Assembly (NCBI GenBank): GCA_021287185.1
Contig: JAJTAZ010000004.1
Span: 1-55,526 of the forward strand
DNA: 55,526 bases
Direction: 5' to 3'
Source: Burkholderiales bacterium
Lineage (GTDB): Bacteria > Pseudomonadota > Gammaproteobacteria > Burkholderiales > Burkholderiaceae
Below are positions 8,134-15,929 of the stretch, in pieces. The notes beneath the pieces are model-generated. The model searched no databases and was not told the DNA's origin. It worked only from the letters and a program-made list of their open reading frames with translations. How positions within the stretch are numbered: position 1 is the first letter of the stretch; every line of letters begins with the position of its first letter. The position numbers and the translations under genes were made by a program.

Positions 8134-8832
8134 ATGAATACACCATCAAAACCACAGTCACGCTGGATTAAATTCAGCGCATTGAGCATCATACTCAGTG
8201 CATTGCTTGGGCAATCTCAAGTGCACGCTCAAACAACCGCCTCGTCCATTTTGAACCCTGAAGAAGTCAAAGGTTTGTTGCACATGGTCGAGGAAGAAAA
8301 ACTCGCAGGGAATGTCTATCAAACCCTGTATGCAAAAACAGGCTTGGTCAATTTTAAAAACATTGCGGCCTCCGAGCGTCGCCATCAAGCAGCGGTACAA
8401 AATTTATTGTATCGATATGGCATCACAGACCCAACCACAGGCAAGGGAGTGGGTGAGTTTACCCAACCTGCATTCACAGCGTTGTATCAAAATCTGATCA
8501 AACAAGGCGCGCAATCGAATGCAGATGCACTCAAAGTCGGCTTGAAGATTGAGGACTTGGACATTGACGATTTGGACAAAGAGCGTTCGCGCACCCAGCG
8601 TACGGACATCCAACAAGTCTATGTCAACCTCACGCGGGGCTCACGCAATCATCTGCGCTCGTTTGACCGCACGTTACGTCAAATGGGACAAACGTACACA
8701 CCCGAATTTATCAGCCAAGCACAATACCATGCCATCGCATCGTCACCCCAAGAAAAAGGCAATCAGACCCATGCAGGCAAAGGTCAGGGTCAAGGACGGG
8801 GGCAAGGCATGGGCATGAATCGGCGCATGTGA
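8134..8832 (+). CDS. Exported DUF2202 ferritin-like protein
   Basis: 232 residues. There is a signal peptide (IKFSALSIILSALLGQSQVHA, cleavage about residue 32), then a DUF2202 domain: LLHMVEEEKLAGNVYQTLY, ERRHQAAVQNLLYRYGI, KIEDLDIDDLDK and RGSRNHLRSFDRTL. The EEEKLA, E-RRH, ED-D and H-RSF residues are placed like the di-iron ligands of ferritin-like four-helix proteins. The tail is Gly/Gln/Lys-rich (GKGQGQGRGQGMGM). A cytoplasmic paralogue lies at 10596-11270. The function of DUF2202 is not known; iron or redox chemistry is inferred from the fold. The ribosome site is AAGGAG. Confidence 0.8.
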   Translation: MNTPSKPQSRWIKFSALSIILSALLGQSQVHAQTTASSILNPEEVKGLLHMVEEEKLAGNVYQTLYAKTGLVNFKNIAASERRHQAAVQNLLYRYGITDPTTGKGVGEFTQPAFTALYQNLIKQGAQSNADALKVGLKIEDLDIDDLDKERSRTQRTDIQQVYVNLTRGSRNHLRSFDRTLRQMGQTYTPEFISQAQYHAIASSPQEKGNQTHAGKGQGQGRGQGMGMNRRM

Positions 8833-8885
8833 TGTTCAGAAACCACACATGGTGACAAAGTTTGTAACTACTGCCCACACACACG

Positions 8886-8918
8886 TGCACACACGCAGAT
8901 ACGTGTGTGCATGGTTTT
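8886..8918 (+). terminator. Rho-independent terminator after the exported DUF2202 gene
   Basis: A 10-bp perfect stem, TGCACACACG (8886-8895) with CGTGTGTGCA (8902-8911), is followed by TGGTTTTTTA. Confidence 0.8.
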
Positions 8919-8951
8919 TTATCCATTAAATTTTAAGTGAAGGAGTTTGAA

Positions 8952-9143
8952 ATGTTGGCAAATGTATGTGGTATCGATAAAACCTTGCGCATCCTCGTCG
9001 GTGCGTTATTGATTGCTTGGGTCTTGTTTTTAGGCGGTCCAACATGGGCATGGATTGGTCTCGTGCCTTTGCTCACGGGCGTATTTGGTAGTTGTATTTT
9101 ATACAAATTGGTTGGTATCAATACCTGTAAAAAATCTTCTTAA
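8952..9143 (+). CDS. Small DUF2892 (YgaP-type) membrane protein
   Basis: 63 residues, MLANVCGIDKTLRILVGALLIAW..., with two transmembrane helices and the DUF2892 signature (N-G-D-x-x-LRI-x-VG; PLLTGVFGSC-LYKL-GINTC). DUF2892 is the membrane part of the rhodanese YgaP and often stands alone near thiosulfate, sulfide or thiol genes; its function is unresolved. The ATG at 8952 follows AAGGAG (8940-8945); the upstream GTG at 8937 is not needed. Related proteins lie at 29816-29998 and 24679-24888. Confidence 0.85.
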   Translation: MLANVCGIDKTLRILVGALLIAWVLFLGGPTWAWIGLVPLLTGVFGSCILYKLVGINTCKKSS

Positions 9144-9173
9144 AACACTTTATTTCATTCATAAAGGAATCGC

Positions 9174-9569
9174 ATGAAAACCGTTCATTTCCAAGAGAAA
9201 TACCCGTTGACTGTGGTTGACGTACTGAAAACCGAAACCACCTTCACAGATGCCGCTCAAGTCGTGGCGTACTTTGAGGACAAAATCAAAACCACCGACA
9301 AAGTGGTGTTCATTGGCACGTTTAACCACTACGCGCACACCCAAAACATTGGTGGCGAAATCGCACCCGAAATCCAATCGGCTTTCAATGTGGTGTTTTG
9401 CTTCGGTCACGCGCTGCCCAATCCGATGGTCTTGGCGGTGCGCCCACGCTCGATTGGGATTGCTGATTTGGGGGATAAATTTGTCGTAAGTTTTATGGAT
9501 GCGCCGATGAAACCCGCCAACGATGCCATGCAAGCATGGGCTTTGGGTTTGCGCAACCGACAAAATTAA
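9174..9569 (+). CDS. Conserved cytoplasmic protein of unknown function (possibly DUF6858)
   Basis: 131 residues, no signal peptide or membrane segment. The sequence (FQEKYPLTVVDVLKTETT, VVFIGTFNHYAHTQNIGGEIAPEIQSA, VVFCFGHALPNPMVLAVRPRSIGI) is dense in conserved-looking Gly, Pro, His and Arg. It resembles a small family in sulfur-metabolising bacteria that I believe is DUF6858; I cannot confirm the name. It has a ribosome site (AAAGGA), lies 30 bp after the DUF2892 gene, and is followed after 13 bp by a BASS/ACR3-type transporter, so these three are probably co-transcribed. Confidence 0.6.
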   Translation: MKTVHFQEKYPLTVVDVLKTETTFTDAAQVVAYFEDKIKTTDKVVFIGTFNHYAHTQNIGGEIAPEIQSAFNVVFCFGHALPNPMVLAVRPRSIGIADLGDKFVVSFMDAPMKPANDAMQAWALGLRNRQN

Positions 9570-9582
9570 AAGGGAGAATATC

Positions 9583-10548
9583 ATGTGGCGACTGTTATCG
9601 TGGGTGCAGCAAAACCTCACTTGGAGCATTCCCGTGGCCATGCTAGCGGGTTTGTTGTTTGGCTATGGTGTCAATGCGGGCTTTCTGAAGTCTTTGATTT
9701 TGCCGCTGACCTTCCTAATGGTCTATCCAATGATGGTCACCATGAATATCAAAGAGTTGTTCAAAGCAGGTGGTACAAAGGTGCAAATCACTGCACTACT
9801 GATGAACTTCATACTCATTCCTGCATTGGGTTATGGATTGGGCTTGCTGTTTTTTGCTGATGCGCCGTTAATCCGCTTGGGTTTGCTATTGACCAGTTTA
9901 TTGCCCACCTCGGGCATGACCATTTCTTGGACGGGTTTTGCCAAAGGCAATGTGCCTGCGGCCGTCAAAATGACGGTGATTGGTTTGATTATGGGTTCAT
10001 TGCTTGCGCCTTTGTATTTAAGCGCATTGCTCGGTGCGGTGGTGCAAGTGCCCATGCAAGACGTGTTTGTACAAATTTTGGTGATTGTTTTTGTGCCGCT
10101 GGTATTGGGATATTTGACCCAAAAATGGCTGGTTGGCAAATATGGGATGGAACACTACAACGCAAAAATCAAGCCCAAATTCCCACCCATCTCAACCCTC
10201 GGCGTGCTGGGCATCGTGTTTGTATCGATGGCACTCAAAGCCCATGCGATTATTGACCATCCAAGTGTTTTGCTCAATTATTTGATACCACTGGTTTTAA
10301 TGTATGCGATTAACTTCACACTCAGCACCGTGATTGCCAAAATGATGTTTAACCGAGGCGATGGCATCGCTTTGGTCTATGGCACGGTGATGCGCAATTT
10401 ATCAATTGCGCTGGCGATTGCCTTGGGGGTTTTTGGCACACGGGGCGCGGAAGCAGGTTTGCTCATCGCGCTGGCTTATGTGGTGCAGGTTCAGGCGGCG
10501 GCATGGTACGTCAAACTCTCGCCCAAATTGTTTCCTACAAAGGCTTAG
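9583..10548 (+). CDS. BASS/ACR3-superfamily transporter
   Basis: 321 residues from the ATG at 9583 (GGGAG ribosome site) with about ten hydrophobic helices. The features LILPLTFLMVYPMMVTMNI, LLTSLLPTSGMTISWTGFAKGN and GTVMRNLSIALAIALG match the bile acid:sodium symporter/ACR3 superfamily, whose crossover helices contain such TSGM and RN-x-S segments. Known members move bile acids, other organic anions or arsenite. No ars regulator or reductase is adjacent, so the substrate is open; the DUF2892 neighbour hints at a sulfur compound. The frame is open upstream to 9523, inside the preceding gene, and that start is rejected. Confidence 0.8.
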   Translation: MWRLLSWVQQNLTWSIPVAMLAGLLFGYGVNAGFLKSLILPLTFLMVYPMMVTMNIKELFKAGGTKVQITALLMNFILIPALGYGLGLLFFADAPLIRLGLLLTSLLPTSGMTISWTGFAKGNVPAAVKMTVIGLIMGSLLAPLYLSALLGAVVQVPMQDVFVQILVIVFVPLVLGYLTQKWLVGKYGMEHYNAKIKPKFPPISTLGVLGIVFVSMALKAHAIIDHPSVLLNYLIPLVLMYAINFTLSTVIAKMMFNRGDGIALVYGTVMRNLSIALAIALGVFGTRGAEAGLLIALAYVVQVQAAAWYVKLSPKLFPTKA

Positions 10549-10595
10549 CCCCATTCATGCTGAACAGGTTTTTAACTAAGAACGAAGGAGTTCAT

Positions 10596-11270
10596 ATGCA
10601 ACAGCGACACAATAGTTATTTTTCGAGCCCTGACCGTGGCGACTGTGATTGCCATGCGCCATCATCTGAGCCGACAACGGCGTTGTCGGCTCAGGAAATT
10701 GCGGATTTGTTGCATATGGTTGAGGAAGAAAAACTTGCGGGCGACGTTTACGAAACTTTATATGAAAAAACAGGGATTCAAAACTTTGGCAACATCGTGC
10801 AAGCCGAACGTCGCCACCAAAGTGCAGTTCAAAGCCTGCTCAAACGTTATGGCATAGCGGATCCAACCCTCGGCAAAGGATTGGGCGTGTTTGAAAACTC
10901 AAAGTTTGCCGACTTATATCAAGTGCTCATCACGCAAGGTCAGCAATCCATCGCGGATGCTTTAAAAGTCGGTGCAAAAATCGAAGATTTGGACATCGCT
11001 GATTTAAACCATTTGCTGGCAAATTGCCAACGCAGTGACTTTGTCCGAGTGTACGAAAACCTCAATCGTGGCTCACGCAACCATTTACGTTCATTTGACC
11101 GTGCATTAAAAACGCACACCCAAGAATGCTACACACCTGAACACATTAGCCAAGCCCAATACGATGCGATTGTCAGTGCGCCACATGAACAAGGTCGCGG
11201 TTGCCAAGAACACAGTCAACAACGAGGACGCGGTCAGGGGCACGGTCGTGGTGAGCGCTCAATCTGTTAA
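10596..11270 (+). CDS. Cytoplasmic DUF2202 ferritin-like protein
   Basis: 224 residues from the ATG at 10596 (AAGGAG at 10585-10590). The core (LLHMVEEEKLAGDVYETLYEKTG, ERRHQSAVQSLLKRYGI, KIEDLDIADLNHLL, NRGSRNHLRSFDRAL) is nearly superimposable on the exported paralogue at 8134-8832. It lacks a signal peptide and instead has a short Cys/His N-terminus (DRGDCDCHAPS). The C-terminus is Gly/Arg/His-rich (RGRGQGHGRGE). The pair suggests the same redox or metal function on both sides of the membrane. It lies 47 bp after the transporter and 13 bp before the Rieske gene. Confidence 0.8.
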   Translation: MQQRHNSYFSSPDRGDCDCHAPSSEPTTALSAQEIADLLHMVEEEKLAGDVYETLYEKTGIQNFGNIVQAERRHQSAVQSLLKRYGIADPTLGKGLGVFENSKFADLYQVLITQGQQSIADALKVGAKIEDLDIADLNHLLANCQRSDFVRVYENLNRGSRNHLRSFDRALKTHTQECYTPEHISQAQYDAIVSAPHEQGRGCQEHSQQRGRGQGHGRGERSIC

Positions 11271-11283
11271 AAGGAGAATTAAA

Positions 11284-11943
11284 ATGAATTCATCTAATCA
11301 AGAAACCACCCAAGACGTTAACGATACACACTGTACGGGTGAAACACTGGACACACAACGACGCGCTTTATTGAAAGCAACGGGTGGTGTTGGTATGCTG
11401 GGTGCTGGTGCGTTTGTCACACCGATGGTGAGCAGCTTTAGCCCATCAGAGCGAGCCCGAGCGAGTGGCGCACCTGTGGAAGTGGATATTTCAGATCTCA
11501 AAGCAGGTGAGCAAAAAATTGTTGAATGGCGTGGTAAGCCTGTTTGGGTTCTGCGTCGCACCGAAGAAATGACAGCAAACCTGCATGCTCATGATGCGGA
11601 CTTGGTCGATCCGAACTCACTTAAACCGTACAGCATGCCCGTGCCTGAATACTGTAAAAACCAATTTTTGTGTCGCGTTGAGCACAAAGACATCATGGTG
11701 ATGGTCGCAGTCTGTACCCACTTAGGCTGCTCACCCGAATCAAAATTTAAAACGGGTGGTGGTAGTTCATTACCTGAAAATTGGCCAGGTGGCTATTTGT
11801 GTCCATGTCATGGCTCAACCTTTGATTTGGCAGGCCGTGTATTTAAAGACAAACCTGCACCACAAAACCTTGATATTCCGCCTTATATGTTTGTCACCGA
11901 TAGCAAACTCATCATCGGTAAAGACGAAAATGGCGAAGCATAA
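11284..11943 (+). CDS. petA: Rieske iron-sulfur protein of bc1 type, without bc1 partners
   Basis: 219 residues. A Tat-type signal anchor (TQRRALLKATGGVGMLGAGAF) precedes the Rieske domain. Cluster ligands are C144 and H146 (CTHLGC) and C173 and H176 (CPCHGS), with C149 and C175 as the disulfide. The sequence QRRALLKATG...VSSFSPSERARASGAPVEVDIS is that of betaproteobacterial ubiquinol-cytochrome c reductase Rieske subunits, which pass electrons from quinol to cytochrome c1. Normally petB and petC follow at once; here a truncated haemoglobin follows. The ATG at 11284 follows AAAGGAG. The upstream extension to 11164 overlaps the DUF2202 gene and is rejected. Confidence 0.9.
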   Translation: MNSSNQETTQDVNDTHCTGETLDTQRRALLKATGGVGMLGAGAFVTPMVSSFSPSERARASGAPVEVDISDLKAGEQKIVEWRGKPVWVLRRTEEMTANLHAHDADLVDPNSLKPYSMPVPEYCKNQFLCRVEHKDIMVMVAVCTHLGCSPESKFKTGGGSSLPENWPGGYLCPCHGSTFDLAGRVFKDKPAPQNLDIPPYMFVTDSKLIIGKDENGEA

Positions 11944-11957
11944 GCAGAAAGCACCCG

Positions 11958-12473
11958 ATGAGCACACACACAAACAACGCACCCTCACTCTACGAGCGCA
12001 TCGGCGGAGAGTCAACAATACGCGCATTGGTTCGTCGGTTCTATGACTTAATGGATTTAGAACCCAAATACCTTGAACTGCGGGCGGTTCACGGCTCGAC
12101 TTTGGAAGAGGCGGGCAACCGCCTGTACCTGTTTCTCAGTGGTTGGCTGGGCGGACCCGATTTGTACACTGAGCAGCACGGGCATCCTCGCTTGCGCTCG
12201 CGTCACTTACCTTTCAAAATTGGTACACTTGAACGCGACCAATGGGTCGCTTGTTTGATGCAAGCATTTGCCGAATTGGAGATTGACGAAGCGGTTCAAA
12301 AAGCCATGTTGCCGCAAATCTACGCTTTGGCAGAATGGATGCGCAATCAAGACGATGCACGAGAGGGCGCGCCCATACCACCCATGTACGCGCAACAAGA
12401 CCCTGAACGTGTGTCAAAAAAACTGCATCAATTGGCGCAGAATTATGACATTAAGTTTACTGTCTATGATTGA
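11958..12473 (+). CDS. Group II truncated haemoglobin (TrHbO type)
   Basis: 171 residues. The globin core SLYERIGGESTIRALVRRFYDLMD, H-G-S-TLEEAGNRLYLFLSGWLGGPDLY, HGHPRLRSRHLPFKIG and RDQWVACLMQAF is the standard group II layout, with the proximal His in the HGHPRLR region and the G8 Trp in RDQW. These haem proteins bind O2 and NO and are linked to oxidative or nitrosative stress. A longer C-terminal tail follows the globin fold. The gene is 14 bp after the Rieske gene and may be read with it; placement beside cytochrome bd genes and redox proteins fits a micro-oxic role. Confidence 0.88.
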   Translation: MSTHTNNAPSLYERIGGESTIRALVRRFYDLMDLEPKYLELRAVHGSTLEEAGNRLYLFLSGWLGGPDLYTEQHGHPRLRSRHLPFKIGTLERDQWVACLMQAFAELEIDEAVQKAMLPQIYALAEWMRNQDDAREGAPIPPMYAQQDPERVSKKLHQLAQNYDIKFTVYD

Positions 12474-12506
12474 TAACAATAAAGGTGTTAAGCGAATGCG
12501 GGGCGC

Positions 12507-12989
12507 ATGATGAAAAACAACCAATATGTACGCTGGATGATATGGCTGACGCTTGGTATTTTCGCTGTATCAGCCCATGCTAAAACCTTAAATTTAAGGG
12601 CTCGTTTACCCAGCATCGTACTGAATGACCAATTCGACCAACCTGTTTTGATTGATTCGAGTACGCAGTGGATTGTATTCAGTCAAGAAAAAGCCGTGAA
12701 TGCCTTTGTCAGTGATTATATGAGCGAGCAAGGTGCGCAGCAAATTCGGCAACGTGGCATCGTCTATGTCGCAGACATCAGCGGTATGCCAACCTTAGTG
12801 ACGCGGATGTTTGCATTGCCCAAAATGCGCAAATTGAGTTTCCCGATTGGCTTGGCACGTGATTCAAAAACATTGGTGGACATCCCCCGCCGTGCCGGTG
12901 CAGCAACTGTTTTGCGCCTGCGTTCAGGGGTGGTGCAAAATATTATCTTTGCAAATAATCCAGCACAACTCAAACAAAACATCCAATAA
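12507..12989 (+). CDS. Periplasmic thioredoxin-fold-like protein lacking CXXC
   Basis: 160 residues with a signal peptide (MIWLTLGIFAVSAHA, cleavage about residue 25). The mature part (LPSIVLNDQFDQPVLIDSSTQWIVFSQEK, IVYVADISGMPTLVTRMFALPKMRKLSFPIGLARD) has a thioredoxin/peroxiredoxin-like order of strands, but no Cys remains in the mature protein. Homologues are commonly annotated only as hypothetical. It follows the haemoglobin gene by 33 bp and precedes a hydrolase by 8 bp. The function is unknown; the fold is an inference from the LND-x-x-D-x-PV segment and strand pattern. Confidence 0.6.
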   Translation: MMKNNQYVRWMIWLTLGIFAVSAHAKTLNLRARLPSIVLNDQFDQPVLIDSSTQWIVFSQEKAVNAFVSDYMSEQGAQQIRQRGIVYVADISGMPTLVTRMFALPKMRKLSFPIGLARDSKTLVDIPRRAGAATVLRLRSGVVQNIIFANNPAQLKQNIQ

Positions 12990-12997
12990 CCACCACC

Positions 12998-13867
12998 ATG
13001 AATCCATTGCTATGGGGTGCGCTAAGCCTCGTTGTGCTGCTCGCGCTGTTTGTCATCGGCATCCATTACGGCTTTCGCATCCCACGCCCCAAACCCCTTC
13101 AGACACCTCAAGACTATGGCTTTGAGTACGAGTCGCTGCGCATTCCAACGGTTCATGGCAAACAGTTGCACGCGTGGTTTTTGCCTGCGCAGGATGCCAC
13201 GCAAACCGTGGTCATCGCACATGGTTGGGGCGCGCATGCCGAATTGATGTTGCCATTGGCTGTGCCGTTTCGCAACGCGGGTTTGAATGTGTTGTTGTTT
13301 GATGCACGCAATCATGGGTTAAGCGATGGACATGGGTATTCATCCCTACCACGTTTTGCAGAAGACATTGAGCACGTCTTAACTTGGTTACAAACCCATC
13401 GTCCCCATGCGTGCGACAAAATGGCTTTGCTCGGTCATTCAGTCGGTGCGAGTGCGTCTATTTTGGTCGCGTCACGCAACGACCGTTTGGATGCCCTCAT
13501 CAGCATTTCGGCGTTTGGGCATCCTGAGTGGGTGATGAACCGCTATTGGCAAAAATTGTTTTTTCCAAAATGGCTGGCACGTGGCTTGAATCGTTATGTG
13601 GAGTGGCTCATCGGCAGTCGCTTTGGCGATATTGCTTCGATACACACCATCACTCGCGTGCAATGCCCCGTGCTTTTGGTACATGGCTTGGCGGATACCG
13701 TCGTGCCCATCGCCGATGCGCGCACAATTGTTCAGGCGGGTTTGAATGCGCAAAGAACCATACAACTGTGCGAAATTGCCGATGCTGACCATGCTTCGGT
13801 AGATAAAATCGATGCGCACCAAGACACGCTGATACAGTTTTTGCGCCTTACGGGTTTTCGCTTGTAA
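12998..13867 (+). CDS. Membrane-anchored alpha/beta hydrolase
   Basis: 289 residues. An N-terminal membrane helix (LWGALSLVVLLALFVIGIHYGF) is followed by an alpha/beta hydrolase domain with the oxyanion HGWG motif, the nucleophile elbow GHSVGA, the acid in HGLADTVVP and the catalytic His in DADHASV. This is the serine aminopeptidase/BEM46-like layout, usually esterase or peptidase activity; the substrate is unknown. Its 3' end overlaps the convergent resB gene by 20 bp. Confidence 0.82.
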   Translation: MNPLLWGALSLVVLLALFVIGIHYGFRIPRPKPLQTPQDYGFEYESLRIPTVHGKQLHAWFLPAQDATQTVVIAHGWGAHAELMLPLAVPFRNAGLNVLLFDARNHGLSDGHGYSSLPRFAEDIEHVLTWLQTHRPHACDKMALLGHSVGASASILVASRNDRLDALISISAFGHPEWVMNRYWQKLFFPKWLARGLNRYVEWLIGSRFGDIASIHTITRVQCPVLLVHGLADTVVPIADARTIVQAGLNAQRTIQLCEIADADHASVDKIDAHQDTLIQFLRLTGFRL

Positions 13868-15869
13868 CGGCTTGCAAACGCGCTTGCAGTGTGTGCCAAT
13901 GCGCCCGATAATCATAAGTTCTGCGCGTGCTGCTCATCGCCAGCGTGAGGGTGTTGCCCGTGGTATCAGGGGTGATGTGCAGCCACACCCGACGTTCACG
14001 GATAAACGCCATCGCAAGTGTGCCCAACACCAACATCAGCGAGCCGAGATAAACCCACCATTGCCCTGGTGAGCGTGTGACTTGCAACTCCGACGATTTG
14101 ATTTCGGTGAAACTTTCCAATTCAAGATAAAACGGTGCTGGATATTGAATGCCTTGGGTGTAACCATTGATGCTGTCGTCAATGAACCGCTGGGTTTGCT
14201 CATTGTCCACTCGCGGCGCGAGTTGCGCTTGTTCGCGTTGTAGGTTGAGGATGTGGCTCGTCATGGTGTGAATCAAACCTGTGACACTCTGCCACATGCG
14301 CTCTTGTTCGATTTCAGGCAATTCACCCAGTTTGTCGGAGATGGCTGTGAGTCCACCTTCGCGAAACAACTGCATGATGGCACTCGCATTTTTGATATAG
14401 TCTGCGCGTTCGTTGGACTTGAGGGGGCGTGCGTTTGCCAAGCGGTTGAGTGCTTGAAGCACAATCGCCTCATCGTGTATGCCCGTTTGGATGCGCATGT
14501 AGTCGTTGATGCTGGCATCTGCATCGGCGGGAATGTGCCAGTTGGTAAAATTGTTTTGCAAATCGTTGCGCTGCATACTGACGAAAAACGCTGCGCCGTT
14601 TATCATAATCGGCGACATGTAGTTGCGATACTCGGTTGCACCACCTTTGGAATCGCGCAAAACAAAATTGAGCATTGCACCAATGTTTTGGAAATCTTTG
14701 CGCGCACCTTTGGGATTGAGCGCATCGGTAAAAGCATTGTCTCCGTGGTCATCGCGCATGTCTTCAACGTTAATCGGTTTGAAATCGCGCCATTCGATTT
14801 GATATGTCTCCTTGTCAATGGTTAGTGTTTGGTTGTCCAACATACTCGCGTCTTTGCGCAACACAGGCAGGTTCGGATCACGTAAAGGATGAATCGCCAG
14901 TTTGAATTTTGAACCGCCATCACCGAAACTCGATTGATACACCGCCACACCTTTGTAGCGCAAGGGGTGATTGACTTCGATGGTTTGTTGGAACTGCTTG
15001 CCGTTGTCTTTATCGGTCACGGTGACTTCAGAGGCAAAGCGTTTGGGCATGCCCGTGCTGTAATAATCCACAATGAAACGATTGAGGGTGATGTCAAATG
15101 GCAGGTTCTGCACCAACACATGATTGGCATCGGTGTAGAGTGCGACATAATCCACCGTTTGCCCTTCGGGAATGCTGATGTTGCCACGATAACTTAAGGT
15201 GTCGGGTTTTAAAGTCGCCGACTCGGGCACTTGCAGCGCAGGCAGAGCCAAAGGCTGTTTGCCAAAAAACCAAACCTGCGCTCGGATGGACAGTTCGGAA
15301 TCCATCAGCCCACCCAAGCAAATCACAATAATCGCCAAATGCGTCAAAATATAACCCAAACGGTTGAAACGTCCGCGTTTCGCCGAAAAATAAATATGTG
15401 TGCGCCCGTCTATCGTCTCTTGCGCTGCGCGTATCTGATAACCCAATTGCTCGAAGGTTTGGGCACACTGTGCGGTCAAAACTTCGCCATCAACATTGCT
15501 GTGCCACTGCGCGTGCTCAGGCAAATGCAATAAACTACGGGTGCGGTTGTGTTGTTTGAAACTGCGCATCTCGCGCAGCATTTTTGGCGTATTGCGAATC
15601 AGGCAAATGCTGGTTGACAACAGTAAAAAAACCAACAAACCCAAGAACCACGACTGGTTGTACACATCGTCCAAACCGATGCGCACAAAAATCTTTGCCC
15701 AAAAATCACCAAATTGATTGGTGTAATTGATGTAGGGCTCATTTTGCTTTAACAGTGTGCCAATTGCACTGGCAATGGCGACGACGGTCAACATACTCAC
15801 CGCGAAACGCATGGAGCCGATGAAATCCCAAAGTTGTTTCAAAAATTTCAATGTGGGGTTTCCTATCAA
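13848..15869 (-). CDS. resB: Cytochrome c biogenesis protein ResB
   Basis: About 670 residues. There are N-terminal membrane helices (MRFAVSMLTVVAIASAIGTLLKQNEPYINY), a helix pair around residues 60-90 and 165-185, a large periplasmic domain, and a final helix (WWVYLGSLMLVLGTLAMAFI). The SMRFA-x-S-LT and GT-LKQNEPY motifs mark ResB/Ccs1, which works with CcsA (ResC) to deliver haem to apocytochromes c in system II. The start is uncertain: the frame opens at a TTG at 15869, and an internal TTG at 15851 follows AGGA. ccsA, the usual partner, is not adjacent. The neighbouring octaheme cytochrome would be a client. Confidence 0.9.
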   Translation of the reverse strand: MIGNPTLKFLKQLWDFIGSMRFAVSMLTVVAIASAIGTLLKQNEPYINYTNQFGDFWAKIFVRIGLDDVYNQSWFLGLLVFLLLSTSICLIRNTPKMLREMRSFKQHNRTRSLLHLPEHAQWHSNVDGEVLTAQCAQTFEQLGYQIRAAQETIDGRTHIYFSAKRGRFNRLGYILTHLAIIVICLGGLMDSELSIRAQVWFFGKQPLALPALQVPESATLKPDTLSYRGNISIPEGQTVDYVALYTDANHVLVQNLPFDITLNRFIVDYYSTGMPKRFASEVTVTDKDNGKQFQQTIEVNHPLRYKGVAVYQSSFGDGGSKFKLAIHPLRDPNLPVLRKDASMLDNQTLTIDKETYQIEWRDFKPINVEDMRDDHGDNAFTDALNPKGARKDFQNIGAMLNFVLRDSKGGATEYRNYMSPIMINGAAFFVSMQRNDLQNNFTNWHIPADADASINDYMRIQTGIHDEAIVLQALNRLANARPLKSNERADYIKNASAIMQLFREGGLTAISDKLGELPEIEQERMWQSVTGLIHTMTSHILNLQREQAQLAPRVDNEQTQRFIDDSINGYTQGIQYPAPFYLELESFTEIKSSELQVTRSPGQWWVYLGSLMLVLGTLAMAFIRERRVWLHITPDTTGNTLTLAMSSTRRTYDYRAHWHTLQARLQAVTSENP

Positions 15870-15929
15870 TGATGATTACGCGTGGGCTGCATGATTCGTG
15901 AAGGTATGACACCGAACGGTTTAGAATAT

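Noticed and set aside
14253-14825. Long antisense frame inside resB
   Set aside because: It is the complementary shadow of a well-supported gene with no homology or ribosome site. Other long antisense frames inside pgi, the RND pump and TolC were dismissed for the same reason.
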